NCBI RefSeq assembly: GCF_913774285.1
Contig: NZ_CAJYHX010000026.1
Span: 1 to 64,000 of the forward strand
Direction of reading: 5' to 3'
DNA: 64,000 nt
DNA from: an uncultured Sphingomonas sp.
Lineage (GTDB): Bacteria > Pseudomonadota > Alphaproteobacteria > Sphingomonadales > Sphingomonadaceae
The notes under the pieces are model-generated. The model saw only the letters and a program-made list of their open reading frames with translations, made no database searches and was not told where the DNA came from. Below are positions 18,057 to 26,524 of the stretch, in pieces; within the stretch, counting starts at the first letter, position 1, and every line of letters starts with the position of its first letter. The position numbers were made by a program, and so were the translations under genes.

Positions 18057-19031
18057 TCAGCGCCCGTAGATCCGATCCAGCACCTCGGCCGACTTGGCGA
18101 AATGCTCGGCCTCGGCGTCGAACCTGGGCGAGCGGGCCAGTTGCTCCGCCCAGGCTGCAGCCGCCCGGCCGCCCCAAGCGTCCGGCGGGCTCGCCAGCAC
18201 CGTCTTGGACGTGCCGGTAAACCGCTCCGCGACGAAGTCGTAGAAGCTGCCGCCGACGTTGCGCAGCGCCGCCCCGCCCTCCGTGCCGTAGAACACCGCG
18301 GAGATTTCCGCGTCCGTGCCGGCATGCACCCGCCACGAGCAGGCGAGCCGGACGTCGGTATCGCCCGCCCGGAACGCAGCGGTGGCATAGTCCTCCACCT
18401 GCATCGCGCCGAGCAGCTGCCCCTTTGCGCGAAGCGACGCCGTGACGCCGTCGACGGCGGGAAAACCGAGCGTCCACAGCGCCAGGTCCACCAGATGCAC
18501 GCCCAGGTCGATCACGCAGCCGCCGCCCGACTGCGCGGGATCATAGAACCACGGCTTGTCCGGACCATAGGCGTTGTGGAAAACCAGATCGACCGCGAAG
18601 ACATGGCCGAGTGCCCCGCTCCGCACCAGTTCGGCGATCGCGTGCATGCCCTCGGTGTACCGGTACGACAGATCGACACCAAGCAACCGATCGGCAGTGC
18701 GCGCCGCGGCGATCACGGTCTCCACCTCGGCAGCGGTGCGGCCGAGCGGCTTCTGGCAGAACACCGCGACGCGCGCCTCCAGCGCGCGGATGCTCTGTTC
18801 GGCATGGAGAGCGCTGGGCGTCGCGATGACGATGCCGTCGAGCCCCAGCGCCAGCATCGCCTCCAGCCCGTCGACCGCCTTCGCGTCCGGCGCCAGCGCC
18901 CGCGCCTGTTCGGCCCCCTCGGGCGAAGGATCCGCGAAGGCAGCCGCCTCGATCGCACCGGTGGCGAGCATCGCCTCCATCCGGTGGCGGCCGATCCAGC
19001 CGGTGCCGAGAAATCCCACGCGCGGCCTCAT
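18057..19031 (-). CDS. Gfo/Idh/MocA family oxidoreductase
   Basis: A 324-aa NAD(P)-dependent sugar or cyclitol dehydrogenase. The Rossmann motif is RVGFLGTGWIGRHR near the N-terminus. EARVAVFCQKPLGRTAAEV contains the family's EKP-like motif, with Gln in place of Glu. The dimerisation domain includes DLVFHNAYGPDKPWFYDPAQSGGGCVIDLGVHLVDLALW, with the conserved Asp and His of the active site. It overlaps the upstream zinc alcohol dehydrogenase by 4 bp, so both act together, most likely in oxidation of a sugar or inositol. The inositol cluster that starts 1.5 kb away makes a cyclitol substrate conceivable but unproven. Confidence 0.9.
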   Translation of the reverse strand: MRPRVGFLGTGWIGRHRMEAMLATGAIEAAAFADPSPEGAEQARALAPDAKAVDGLEAMLALGLDGIVIATPSALHAEQSIRALEARVAVFCQKPLGRTAAEVETVIAAARTADRLLGVDLSYRYTEGMHAIAELVRSGALGHVFAVDLVFHNAYGPDKPWFYDPAQSGGGCVIDLGVHLVDLALWTLGFPAVDGVTASLRAKGQLLGAMQVEDYATAAFRAGDTDVRLACSWRVHAGTDAEISAVFYGTEGGAALRNVGGSFYDFVAERFTGTSKTVLASPPDAWGGRAAAAWAEQLARSPRFDAEAEHFAKSAEVLDRIYGR

Positions 19032-19987
19032 CGCAGCATCACCAATGCCTTGACGAAATGCTCGGGCTTGTCGCGGGTCGCCGCCAGCGCTTCGCCAAGT
19101 TCCTCCAGCGCATAGCGATGGGTATAGAGCGGCGTCGGATCAAGCCGCCCGCTCGCCACCGCATCCACCGCCTCGCGCAGGCCCTGCATCTGCACTTCGG
19201 GGTCGCGCTCGTGGGCGTTGATCACGTCGATACCCTTCCAGTTCCAGCCCTGCATGTTCACCTGGCGCGGCCCGTCCTGATGATAGCCCGCCACCACCAG
19301 CTTGCCCCCGAACCCGACCAGCTCGCCCGCCAGATCGAGTGGCCATTGCTTGCCCACCGCCTCGATCACCCGCGCGCACATCGCTTCGCCGGTGAGCGCC
19401 TTCACGGTATCGATGATCGCATAATGGTCGTTCATCGGGATGGTCTCGGCAGCACCATAGTGCCGGGCGAGATCCAGCGACTCCCGGCGCCGCGAGATCG
19501 CGATCACCCGCGCGCCGGCATCGCTCGCCAGCTTGGTGAGCACCGCGCCGAGAAAGCCGATGCCGATGATCGCCACCGTCTGGCGTTCGCGAATGTCGCT
19601 GCGGCGGAAGATGTTGAACGCGCAGCCCAGGGGCTCGCCGGGAAAGGGCTGGCCGGAGAGGCTGTCGGGCAGCTTCACGACCATGTCGGCCTTGGCCACG
19701 TCGTAATCGGCGAAGCTGCGGAAGGAGAGCGAGGCGACCCGGTCGCCGGGCATCAGCCCCTCCACGCCCTCGCCCACGACGTCGATCTCGCCCCAGCCCT
19801 CATGGCCGAGCTCGCCGGGATCGCCGGGAAACTGGCTCCAGGGCTGGCCCTGCCACGGTTCGACATTGGACGCGCAGACGCCGCAGCCCTCCAGCCGGAT
19901 GCGCACCTCGCCCGGGCCCGGCGCGGGGAGCGTCGCGGTCTCGATCCGGATCTGTTCCGGACCTTCGAGGATCGCCGCGCGCATCAT
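19028..19987 (-). CDS. Zinc-binding alcohol dehydrogenase family protein
   Basis: A 319-aa MDR-family protein. Cys and His/Glu zinc positions are in CGVCASNVEPW and GELGHEGWGEI, and the nucleotide motif is VAIIGIGFLGAVLTKLA. The four-cysteine structural-zinc loop of classical ADHs is absent, as in many sugar-alcohol and L-threonine-dehydrogenase-like members. Two adjacent ATG codons (19987 and 19984) begin the gene; GGAGA at 6-nt spacing favours the first. It leads a two-gene operon with the Gfo/Idh/MocA protein. Oxidation of a polyol or sugar is the likely role. Confidence 0.88.
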   Translation of the reverse strand: MMRAAILEGPEQIRIETATLPAPGPGEVRIRLEGCGVCASNVEPWQGQPWSQFPGDPGELGHEGWGEIDVVGEGVEGLMPGDRVASLSFRSFADYDVAKADMVVKLPDSLSGQPFPGEPLGCAFNIFRRSDIRERQTVAIIGIGFLGAVLTKLASDAGARVIAISRRRESLDLARHYGAAETIPMNDHYAIIDTVKALTGEAMCARVIEAVGKQWPLDLAGELVGFGGKLVVAGYHQDGPRQVNMQGWNWKGIDVINAHERDPEVQMQGLREAVDAVASGRLDPTPLYTHRYALEELGEALAATRDKPEHFVKALVMLR

Positions 19988-20034
19988 GCGTTTTCTCCGT
20001 GCAACCAATTGATTTGACGCGATGTTGTCGAACG

Positions 20035-20559
20035 ATGATCGAACCACGCCAGGGCATGGGCGCCACGCTCCGCCAGAACATCGAAGACCTCACGGCGCGG
20101 CAGCGCGAGGACGCCTTGCGCGCACCGCTCAGTGACAAGGTGGCGGATCGGATCACCCGCTTCACGGGATCGATGACGTTCGTGGTGCTGCATCTGGTCC
20201 TCTTCGGGCTCTGGATTTCGATAAATCTGGGGGTGCTGCCGGTAGTGCCGCGCTTCGACCCCACCTTCGTGGCGCTGGCGATGGTCGCGTCGGTGGAGGC
20301 GATCTTCCTCTCGACCTTCGTGCTGATCAGCCAGAACCGCATGGCGGCGATGGCAGACCGGCGCGCCGACCTCGACCTGCATGTCAGCCTGCTCACCGAG
20401 CACGAGCTGACCAAGCTGGCCAGGCTGGTCGAGCGGATCGCCGACAAGCTCGACATCCGGCCGGACGATCCCGGTTTCGCGGAGATCCACGCGGATGTGG
20501 AGCCGGTCCAGGTGCTCGACGCGCTCGATGAAAGCCGCAAGGAAAAGGGGATCGACTGA
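20035..20559 (+). CDS. DUF1003 membrane protein
   Basis: A 174-aa protein of the DUF1003 family. Two membrane segments are visible (about 47-68, MTFVVLHLVLFGLWISINL, and about 80-102, VALAMVASVEAIFLSTFVLIS) joined by the typical short loop VPRFDP. They are followed by the QNRMAAMADRRADLDLHVSLLTEHELTKLARLVERI motif and a C-terminal helix. The function of the family is unknown. A GTG further upstream (19999) could also start the frame; the ATG at 20035 is preferred because the family begins close to it. It is divergent from the ADH gene and ends 10 bp before the ino1 stop, tail to tail. Confidence 0.85.
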   Translation: MIEPRQGMGATLRQNIEDLTARQREDALRAPLSDKVADRITRFTGSMTFVVLHLVLFGLWISINLGVLPVVPRFDPTFVALAMVASVEAIFLSTFVLISQNRMAAMADRRADLDLHVSLLTEHELTKLARLVERIADKLDIRPDDPGFAEIHADVEPVQVLDALDESRKEKGID

Positions 20560-20569
20560 GGATCCCACC

Positions 20570-21676
20570 TCAATTACCCGCGATGAACGCTTCCACCGCC
20601 GCATACGCGTCGTCATCGGGCATCTGCTCGGGCGGGTGCTTGCAGAACCACGCCGCGGCCGGCAGGATCGCCCCGCCCAGCCCGCGATCCTGGGCGAGCT
20701 TGGCGCAACGGATCATGTCGATCGCCACCCCGGCGCTGTTCGGGCTGTCCTCCACGGACAGGCGGAGTTCCAGGTTCATCGGCACGCCGCCGAACATCTG
20801 GCCTTCCATGCGCAGGAAGCAGATTTTGTTGTCGTTCTGCCAAGCGACATAGTCGCTGGGGCCGACATGGATGTTCTCGTCCTCCAGCCGGGCCTCGGCG
20901 ACCGACTGCACCGCCTCGGTCTTCGACTCCTTCTTCGAGGCCAGCCGGGAACGGTTGAGCATGTTCAGAAAGTCGGTGTTGCCGCCGGTATTGAGCTGGT
21001 AGGTCCGCTCCAGCTTCACCCCGCGCTTGCGGAACAGGTCGGTCAGCACGCGGTGGACGATGGTCGCGCCCAGCTGCGCCTTGATGTCGTCGCCGATGAT
21101 CGGCACGCCCGCCGCGTCAAAGCGCGCCGCCCATTCGGGATTGCTGGCGATGAACACCGGGATGTTGTTGACGAACGCGACCCCGGCTTCGAGCGCGCAT
21201 TCGGCATAGAATTCGGTCGCCGCCTGCGATCCGACCGGCAGATAGTTCATCAGCACATGCGTGTTTGTCTCGCGCAGTGCCTGCACGATCTCGTCCTTGC
21301 TGGGCTCCGCGCCGTCGCCGAGCAGGAAGGTGCGCTCCGGTGCATAGTCCGCCATGTGATCGGCAACCCCGTCCAGCACCCTGCCCATCCGCACCTTGGC
21401 GCCGGTATGCCGCACTTCCTCGCAGAACACCGCGGTGCAATTGGGCTTGGCGAAGATCGCTTCGGCGACGTCCTGCCCCACCTTGCGACGATCCACGTCC
21501 CAAGCGGCGACGACGCGGATGTCGCTGGGGGCATAGCCGCCCAGCTCCGGGTGCATCAGCCCGACCATATCGTTGGCGCCGGCGCGGTAATGCTCGATGC
21601 CCTGCACGAGCGAGCTGGCGCAGTTGCCGACCCCCACGAGCGCGACATTGATGGCATGGCGGTCTGGGGACAGCAT
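20570..21676 (-). CDS. ino1: Myo-inositol-1-phosphate synthase (mycobacterial type)
   Basis: A 368-aa cytosolic NAD-dependent enzyme that converts glucose 6-phosphate to 1D-myo-inositol 3-phosphate (also called L-myo-inositol 1-phosphate). The N-terminal NAD motif is VALVGVGNCASSLVQGIEHYR. Conserved blocks NYLPVGSQAATEFYAECALEAGVAFVNNIPVFIAS, VPIIGDDIKAQLGATIVHRVL, LNTGGNTDFLNML and EDSPNSAGVAIDMIRCAKLA carry the family's substrate and catalytic residues. Length and sequence fit the short actinobacterial form rather than the long eukaryotic form. Its start overlaps the stop of the glycoside-hydrolase-like gene as TGATG, and it is the last gene of a four-gene operon. Confidence 0.95.
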   Translation of the reverse strand: MLSPDRHAINVALVGVGNCASSLVQGIEHYRAGANDMVGLMHPELGGYAPSDIRVVAAWDVDRRKVGQDVAEAIFAKPNCTAVFCEEVRHTGAKVRMGRVLDGVADHMADYAPERTFLLGDGAEPSKDEIVQALRETNTHVLMNYLPVGSQAATEFYAECALEAGVAFVNNIPVFIASNPEWAARFDAAGVPIIGDDIKAQLGATIVHRVLTDLFRKRGVKLERTYQLNTGGNTDFLNMLNRSRLASKKESKTEAVQSVAEARLEDENIHVGPSDYVAWQNDNKICFLRMEGQMFGGVPMNLELRLSVEDSPNSAGVAIDMIRCAKLAQDRGLGGAILPAAAWFCKHPPEQMPDDDAYAAVEAFIAGN

Positions 21677-22677
21677 CAGGCGGACCTCCTCTCGGCGGCG
21701 AGACGCTCGTCGCGGTTGAACAGCAAAGGGTTGAGCTCGGGCTGGCTGGTCGCCAGCGTCACCGGCGCGGCGGGTGCCGCCACGGTGGCGGTACCGGCAT
21801 AGCGATCGATCATCCAGGCGCAGAAATCGGCGAACGCCTGCGGATCGCGCGCCGGGCTGGTGTGGTGCGGGGCGATGCCGAGATGCTCGGGCGTGAAGCA
21901 GAAAGTGACGGTGACGTCGAAGTCCGCCAGCGCTTCCATCTGCCGGTCGAACCAGTCGACCGCGTTCTCGCGGAAGCTGTCCGCCCAGCTGAGCCCGGTG
22001 CGGATGCGGCGGGTGCCCAGCCGCTTCATCCATGCCACCGCCTCGTCGAGCCGGGGATCATGGAAGTGGAACCACTGCATCAGCCCCACCTCGGCAGCGT
22101 GCTCGGCATAGACGTCGAGCGCCGGCTTCGGGGTGCCGTCCTCGCGGATCAGCCCGAGGTAGAAATGGCGGTAATAGGAGGAACCCTCGGCCTCGCGATG
22201 GCGAGTTTCGGCGCCCCAGCTGGTCGGCAAGTCGAACAGCGAATACCAGAAGACGCGCTCGGCCCTGCCACGCAGCAGCTCCACCGTGCGCCGCAGGCCG
22301 AATTCCTGCACTTCCTCGGCGCCGAACGAGCTGACGCCCACCTCGGTAACCCACACCGGCTTGTCGGTAACCGCCTGTATCTCGGCAATCTTGTCCGGCC
22401 AGGCGGAGAGCGGCCACAGGTTCCAGTCGAGCGGGAAGCCGTGCACCGCCACCACGTCGACGGCATCGAGCGCACCATGCGCTTCCATGCGACGCAACCA
22501 GTGCGGGTCGATCGGGGACATGCCGCCGAGTACGCGGGGCAGCGTCGGATTCACCGCGCGGATGGCGTTGCCCGCCGCGATCACATGCTGCGCGAACATC
22601 GACCAGTCGGGATCGATCGCCGGATCCCAGTGCGACTTGTTGTTAGGCTCATTCCAGAGCATCGCCGCTTCGATCAT
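21676..22677 (-). CDS. Glycoside-hydrolase-like (beta-xylosidase-type) protein
   Basis: A 333-aa TIM-barrel protein related to clan GH-A hydrolases such as GH39. The start MIEAAMLWNEPNNKSHWDP contains the family's NEP motif, which holds the acid/base Glu. Further on, TDKPVWVTEVGVSSFG looks like the strand with the nucleophile Glu. No signal peptide is seen, so it probably acts in the cytosol. The domain is unusual: after the second Glu a second barrel-like part follows (VGLMQWFHFHDPRLDEAVAWMKRLGTRRIRTG). It overlaps the methyltransferase by 4 bp and ino1 by one base. A role in trimming or transferring a sugar on the product of the cluster is inferred. Confidence 0.75.
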   Translation of the reverse strand: MIEAAMLWNEPNNKSHWDPAIDPDWSMFAQHVIAAGNAIRAVNPTLPRVLGGMSPIDPHWLRRMEAHGALDAVDVVAVHGFPLDWNLWPLSAWPDKIAEIQAVTDKPVWVTEVGVSSFGAEEVQEFGLRRTVELLRGRAERVFWYSLFDLPTSWGAETRHREAEGSSYYRHFYLGLIREDGTPKPALDVYAEHAAEVGLMQWFHFHDPRLDEAVAWMKRLGTRRIRTGLSWADSFRENAVDWFDRQMEALADFDVTVTFCFTPEHLGIAPHHTSPARDPQAFADFCAWMIDRYAGTATVAAPAAPVTLATSQPELNPLLFNRDERLAAERRSA

Positions 22678-23483
22678 GCGGCGTCTCCGTGTGCCGGATA
22701 GACCGCGGCGGGACCATATTGCGCGTAGGGCACGTCGGCGACGCGGCACCAATAGACTTCGGATTCCGGATTCGCCTCGATCGCGAAGCCGGCAGCTCGC
22801 AGCATCGCCTGGCTCGCGGCCGCGTTCGGCGCCCACCAGTTGGTCCAGTCGTTAGCGAACTGGCGCTCGATGAAGTGCAGCTTGGGGTAACCCGGATCGT
22901 TGAAATAGGCCGGCGGATCGAAGGTGCCGGGCATGTGGAAGGGATGATCCTCCGGCACCTCGGCGACGTGGTCCGCCCCCTGCTGCATCGTCTGGAATAG
23001 CATATATTCGCCAGCGACATGCTCGCGGATCAGGTCCAGCGCCAGCAGCGGGTGGCGCAGATGATAGAGCACGCCCATGAAGATCACGATGTCGAACCGC
23101 CGCCCGAGCGCGGCGACATCATAGACCGAGCGGTTCTCGAAGCGCACATCGTCGAAGCCCAGCGCCTCTGCCGCAAAACGGGCCTGCGCCAGATAGCGCT
23201 CGTCGCTGTCGATGCCGAGCACCTCCCCAGCCCCGCGGCGCTTCATCTCGAACGCGTAGAAGCCGGCATTGCAGCCGATATCCAGGACCGAGCGCCCCTC
23301 AAGATCGGCGGGCAGCGCATCGGCAAAGCGAGCGAACTTGAAGGCGGGATAATCCCCCAGAAAATGCTCGGGGGCAGTCTCCACGCCCTGGATGCGGATA
23401 TTCTGGAACCATGGCCCCAGGGCATCGATGCGCGCACGCAGATCGTCCGCCGGCACGGTGCGCGCCGTTGCTGAGTTTTTCAT
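22674..23483 (-). CDS. SAM-dependent methyltransferase (CmoB/DUF1698-like)
   Basis: A 269-aa class I methyltransferase. Motif I is VLDIGCNAGFYAFEMKRRGA, followed by VLGIDSDERYLAQARFAAEALG and FDIVIFMGVLYHLRHPLLALDLI. The closest recognised relatives by eye are the DUF1698/CmoB-like enzymes, but this protein is shorter, has its own C-terminal part (YPKLHFIERQFANDWTNWWAPN), and lies in a sugar gene cluster, so tRNA modification is unlikely. The start MKNSATARTV follows GGGGGACAGGA. It overlaps genes on both sides by 4 bp. O-methylation of an inositol or sugar is the working inference. Confidence 0.82.
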   Translation of the reverse strand: MKNSATARTVPADDLRARIDALGPWFQNIRIQGVETAPEHFLGDYPAFKFARFADALPADLEGRSVLDIGCNAGFYAFEMKRRGAGEVLGIDSDERYLAQARFAAEALGFDDVRFENRSVYDVAALGRRFDIVIFMGVLYHLRHPLLALDLIREHVAGEYMLFQTMQQGADHVAEVPEDHPFHMPGTFDPPAYFNDPGYPKLHFIERQFANDWTNWWAPNAAASQAMLRAAGFAIEANPESEVYWCRVADVPYAQYGPAAVYPAHGDAA

Positions 23484-24079
23484 TCCTGTCCCCCGTTGAG
23501 CTTGAGCAGACGCGCTCCCCACTTGCCGATCAGCAGCGTGCTGACCGAGCCGGGGTCCACGTCAAAGGCGAGCAGGCGATCGAGGCCTAGCCCGAGATAA
23601 TGGGCGATCACGCCCCGGATGATGTCGCAGTGGCTGACGCAGAGCAGCGTCCCGTTCCAGCCGCGTTGTACCAGCGCATCGAGATGGCCTACGGCGCGGG
23701 CGGTCGCCTCCGCCATCTTCTCGCCATTGGGCGGACGAACGGCCGAGCGTTGCCGGTTCCATTCGCGCCACTCCGGATCGCGTTCCAGTTCGTCGAAGCT
23801 CCGGCCGGTCCAGGCGCCGAAATCCACCTCGTCGAGCGCCTCCACCACCTGGGCCCGCACGCCGATCCGGCCGCCGATGATTTCTGCGGTGGCGCGGGTG
23901 CGCTCGCGCGGGCTGGCGTGGATCGCCGCGATCGACTCCTCGCGGGCGAAATGGGCAGCAAGCCACTGCGCCTGCGCATGCCCCGCAGCGGACAGCGGCG
24001 ACCTTGCGCTGCGACCGCTGAGCACCTGACCGACATCTTCATGCGCGCCGTGCCGGATCAAATGTACTTTTGCAGTCAT
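23480..24079 (-). CDS. Histidine phosphatase family protein
   Basis: A 199-aa phosphoglycerate-mutase-like phosphatase. The catalytic motif is LIRHGAHED near the N-terminus; ASPRERTRATAEIIG holds the second basic site, EVDFGAWTGRSFDEL is typical of cobalamin/sugar-phosphate phosphatases, and TLLCVSHCDIIRGVIAHYL carries the second catalytic His. It is the first gene of the ino1 operon, 37 bp or so downstream of the probable transcription start of an EcfG-type promoter. Dephosphorylation of inositol phosphate is an attractive hypothesis because no inositol monophosphatase of the usual family is present in the cluster. Confidence 0.88.
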   Translation of the reverse strand: MTAKVHLIRHGAHEDVGQVLSGRSARSPLSAAGHAQAQWLAAHFAREESIAAIHASPRERTRATAEIIGGRIGVRAQVVEALDEVDFGAWTGRSFDELERDPEWREWNRQRSAVRPPNGEKMAEATARAVGHLDALVQRGWNGTLLCVSHCDIIRGVIAHYLGLGLDRLLAFDVDPGSVSTLLIGKWGARLLKLNGGQE

Positions 24080-24122
24080 CAGCAGGTTTGCAGCCTATGA
24101 GCATCAACTTAGATGCTTCCGT

Positions 24123-24148
24123 AACAACTGCTCTGCCGCATTGGTTCC
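24123..24148 (-). promoter_or_regulatory. EcfG-type promoter of the ino1 operon
   Basis: On the minus strand GGAAC (24148-24144) is separated by exactly 17 bases from TGTT (24126-24123). This fits the GGAAC-N16/17-cGTT consensus of the alphaproteobacterial general stress sigma factor. The predicted transcript would start near 24116, about 37 bases before the phosphatase start codon. An equivalent element faces the other way at 24213-24238. Confidence 0.6.
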
Positions 24149-24212
24149 AATTAACCTAGATCATATTCCTATATTCAACAAGTTAAATCTACTCGTTACA
24201 CCATGATCACTG

Positions 24213-24238
24213 GGAACAAAGATGAAGAAGAAGCTGTT
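24213..24238 (+). promoter_or_regulatory. EcfG-type promoter of the glycosyltransferase operon
   Basis: GGAAC (24213-24217) is followed after exactly 17 bases by TGTT (24235-24238). It faces the epimerase/glycosyltransferase operon, leaving a leader of about 80 bases before the start at 24325. Spacing and -10 sequence are the same as in the divergent element at 24123-24148. The 245-bp gap 24080-24324 is markedly more AT-rich than the coding DNA around it. Confidence 0.6.
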
Positions 24239-24324
24239 TGTTTCACCGACGGATGGTTTCTCTAGCAAATCATCATTTTGTCATGACTTACCCAAGTTAG
24301 TTTTACATGCAGGAAAGCATCGAC

Positions 24325-25440
24325 ATGGCGGAAAAGGTGCTCGTAACGGGCGGCGCGGGGTTCATCGGATGCCAGGTTTCGGCAGAATTGCTTCGCAGAG
24401 GGCATCAGGTTCGCGTGCTCGATTCCATGCTGGAGCAGGTCCATGGCGACCGCGAGCGCCCCGAAGCACTGGATGCTGACGTCGAGCTGATCCGTGCCGA
24501 CGTGCGCGACGGCGATGCCGTCGCCCGCGCGCTGCAGGGCGTGGACAGCGTCATCCACCTCGCCGCCGAAGTCGGCGTCGGCCAGTCGATGTACGAAGTC
24601 GAGCGCTACACCTCTACCAACGATGTCGGCACCGCCGTGCTGTTCGAGCGGCTGATCGACACGCCCGTGCGCCGCGTGGTCACCGCCTCGTCGATGAGCA
24701 TCTATGGCGAAGGCCTGTACCGCGATGCCGACGGCAAGCTCGTCGAGAATGCCGAACGCGGCATCGTACGCGACGGCCAGCAGCAATGGAATCCGCTCGA
24801 CGCGCAGGGCCGTCCGCTGGAGCCGGTCGCCACGCCCGAATGGAAGCGGCCGAGCCTCGCCTCGATCTACGCGCTCAACAAATATGTGCAGGAGCGCACC
24901 ACCCACATCATGGGCGCGCCCTACGGCATCGAGACCGCGTGCCTGCGGCTGTTCAACGTCTATGGCCCCGGCCAGGCGCTGTCGAACCCCTATACCGGCG
25001 TGCTGGCGATCTTCGCCTCGCGGCTGCTCAACGGCCAGCGCCCGATGATCTTCGAGGATGGCGAGCAGCGCCGCGACTTCGTACATGTCAGCGACGTCGC
25101 CCGTGCCTTTGCCGATGCGCTCACCCTGCCCCAGGCCGCCGGCCAGACCTTCAACATCGGCTCGGGCGACGATCGCTCGGTGACGCAGGTCGCCGAGGCG
25201 CTCGCCCGCGCCATGGGTCGCAACGATGCCGCACCGGAAATCGTCGGCAAGACCCGCGTCGGCGATATCCGCCACTGCTTCTGCGACACCAGCCTCGCCC
25301 GCGAGAAGCTCGGCTTCGAGGCGCGGCAGGATTTCGAGGCCGGCTTGGCCGAACTCGCCGATTGGGTACAGCAACAAACCGCCGAGGACCGCGTGGCCCA
25401 AGCGCGCGCCGAGCTCGAGAAGCGGGGCCTCGTCGCATGA
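24325..25440 (+). CDS. NAD-dependent epimerase (dTDP-L-rhamnose 4-epimerase-like)
   Basis: A 371-aa extended SDR enzyme acting on a nucleotide sugar. NAD motif VLVTGGAGFIGCQ, substrate motif LAAEVGVGQSMYEVERY, catalytic Ser/Tyr/Lys in VTASSMSIYGEGLY and SIYALNKYVQE, and LRLFNVYGPGQALSNPYTGVLAIFASRLLNG are all typical of the dTDP-L-rhamnose 4-epimerase-like branch. DIRHCFCDTSLA near the end is also diagnostic. The ATG at 24325 was chosen over 24307 because AGGAA lies 9 bases before it. First gene of a six-gene operon; its stop overlaps the next start as ATGA. Confidence 0.9.
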   Translation: MAEKVLVTGGAGFIGCQVSAELLRRGHQVRVLDSMLEQVHGDRERPEALDADVELIRADVRDGDAVARALQGVDSVIHLAAEVGVGQSMYEVERYTSTNDVGTAVLFERLIDTPVRRVVTASSMSIYGEGLYRDADGKLVENAERGIVRDGQQQWNPLDAQGRPLEPVATPEWKRPSLASIYALNKYVQERTTHIMGAPYGIETACLRLFNVYGPGQALSNPYTGVLAIFASRLLNGQRPMIFEDGEQRRDFVHVSDVARAFADALTLPQAAGQTFNIGSGDDRSVTQVAEALARAMGRNDAAPEIVGKTRVGDIRHCFCDTSLAREKLGFEARQDFEAGLAELADWVQQQTAEDRVAQARAELEKRGLVA

Positions 25441-26522
25441 ACGGCGGTGACGAACGGCCGATCCTGATCACCGGCGGCGCCGGGTTCATCGGATCGAACC
25501 TCGCCGATCGACTGGCGCGCCAGGGCGAGACGGTGGTGATCTACGACGCGCTGCGCCGCCCCGGCGTCGAGCGGAACCTCGCCTGGCTGCAGGCGCGGCA
25601 CGGCGACCGCATTCGCCCCCTGATCGCCGACATCCGCGAGACGACCAAGCTGGTGGAGGCAGTACGCTCCGCCCGCGCGGTGTTCCATTTCGCCGCGCAG
25701 GTGGCGGTGACCACTAGCCTCACCGATCCCACCGCCGATTTCGAGGTCAACATCGCCTCGACCTTCGCGCTGCTCGAAGCCGCCCGCACCGCTGCCACCC
25801 CGCCGCCGGTGATCTTCGCCTCGACCAACAAGGTATACGGCGATCTCGCCGATCTGGACTTCGCGCTGGGCGACAATGGTTATGAGCCCGTCGACCGCGA
25901 CGTGCACGCGCGCGGCATTGGCGAAGCGCGGCCGCTCGACTTTCACACGCCCTATGGCTGCTCCAAGGGCGCGGCCGACCAATATGTGCTCGACTATGCC
26001 CGCAGCTACGGCTTGCCGACCGCGGTGCTGCGGATGAGCTGCATCTACGGCCAGCGCCAGATGGGCACCGAGGACCAGGGCTGGGTCGCGCATTTCCTGA
26101 TCCGGGCGCTCGAAGGCGCGCCGATCACTCTCTATGGCGATGGCCATCAGGTTCGCGACATTCTCGACGTGGCGGACGCCGTGGATGCCTATGTCGCCGC
26201 GTGGCGACAGATCGATCGAGTATCGGGCCAGGCCTTCAATCTCGGCGGCGGCCCCGCCAATGCGGTGAGCCTGCGCACCCTGCTCGCGCACGTCGAGACG
26301 ATCACCGGCCGCCCGCTCGACCTGCATTTCGACGACTGGCGCGCGGGCGACCAGCGCTATTTCGTAGCGGACACCAGCAAGGCGCGCGCGGCACTGGGCC
26401 TCGGCGCGCCGACCGGATGGCAGGATGGCGTGAGCGCCCTCGCGCGCTGGCTCGGCGAAGAGCGCGGTCTGACGATCGGTCGCGCGGTGCAGCGCGAGCG
26501 CCTGGCGACGGCCGCGCTGTGA
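25437..26522 (+). CDS. NAD-dependent epimerase (CDP-paratose 2-epimerase-like)
   Basis: A 361-aa extended SDR. NAD motif ILITGGAGFIGSNLADRL, AAQVAVTTSLTDP, the Ser/Thr region FASTNKVYGDL, and the catalytic Tyr and Lys in TPYGCSKGAADQYVLDYAR. The sequence LRMSCIYGQRQMGTEDQGWVAHF is characteristic of CDP-paratose (tyvelose) 2-epimerases. No CDP-glucose pathway genes are present, so the true substrate may be another nucleotide sugar. It overlaps its upstream neighbour by 4 bp. A GTG at 26519 of the next gene would overlap its stop, which suggests coupling. Confidence 0.88.
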   Translation: MNGGDERPILITGGAGFIGSNLADRLARQGETVVIYDALRRPGVERNLAWLQARHGDRIRPLIADIRETTKLVEAVRSARAVFHFAAQVAVTTSLTDPTADFEVNIASTFALLEAARTAATPPPVIFASTNKVYGDLADLDFALGDNGYEPVDRDVHARGIGEARPLDFHTPYGCSKGAADQYVLDYARSYGLPTAVLRMSCIYGQRQMGTEDQGWVAHFLIRALEGAPITLYGDGHQVRDILDVADAVDAYVAAWRQIDRVSGQAFNLGGGPANAVSLRTLLAHVETITGRPLDLHFDDWRAGDQRYFVADTSKARAALGLGAPTGWQDGVSALARWLGEERGLTIGRAVQRERLATAAL

Positions 26523-26524
26523 CC

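Noticed and set aside
24222..24479. A small frame starting MKKKLFVSPTDG upstream of the first epimerase, possibly a leader peptide
   Set aside because: It overlaps the epimerase in another frame, its start lies inside the probable promoter, and its later part has no protein-like pattern.
26201..26524. Extended start of the GT4 glycosyltransferase
   Set aside because: It would run through the end of the upstream epimerase gene, which is itself complete and well conserved in motifs.
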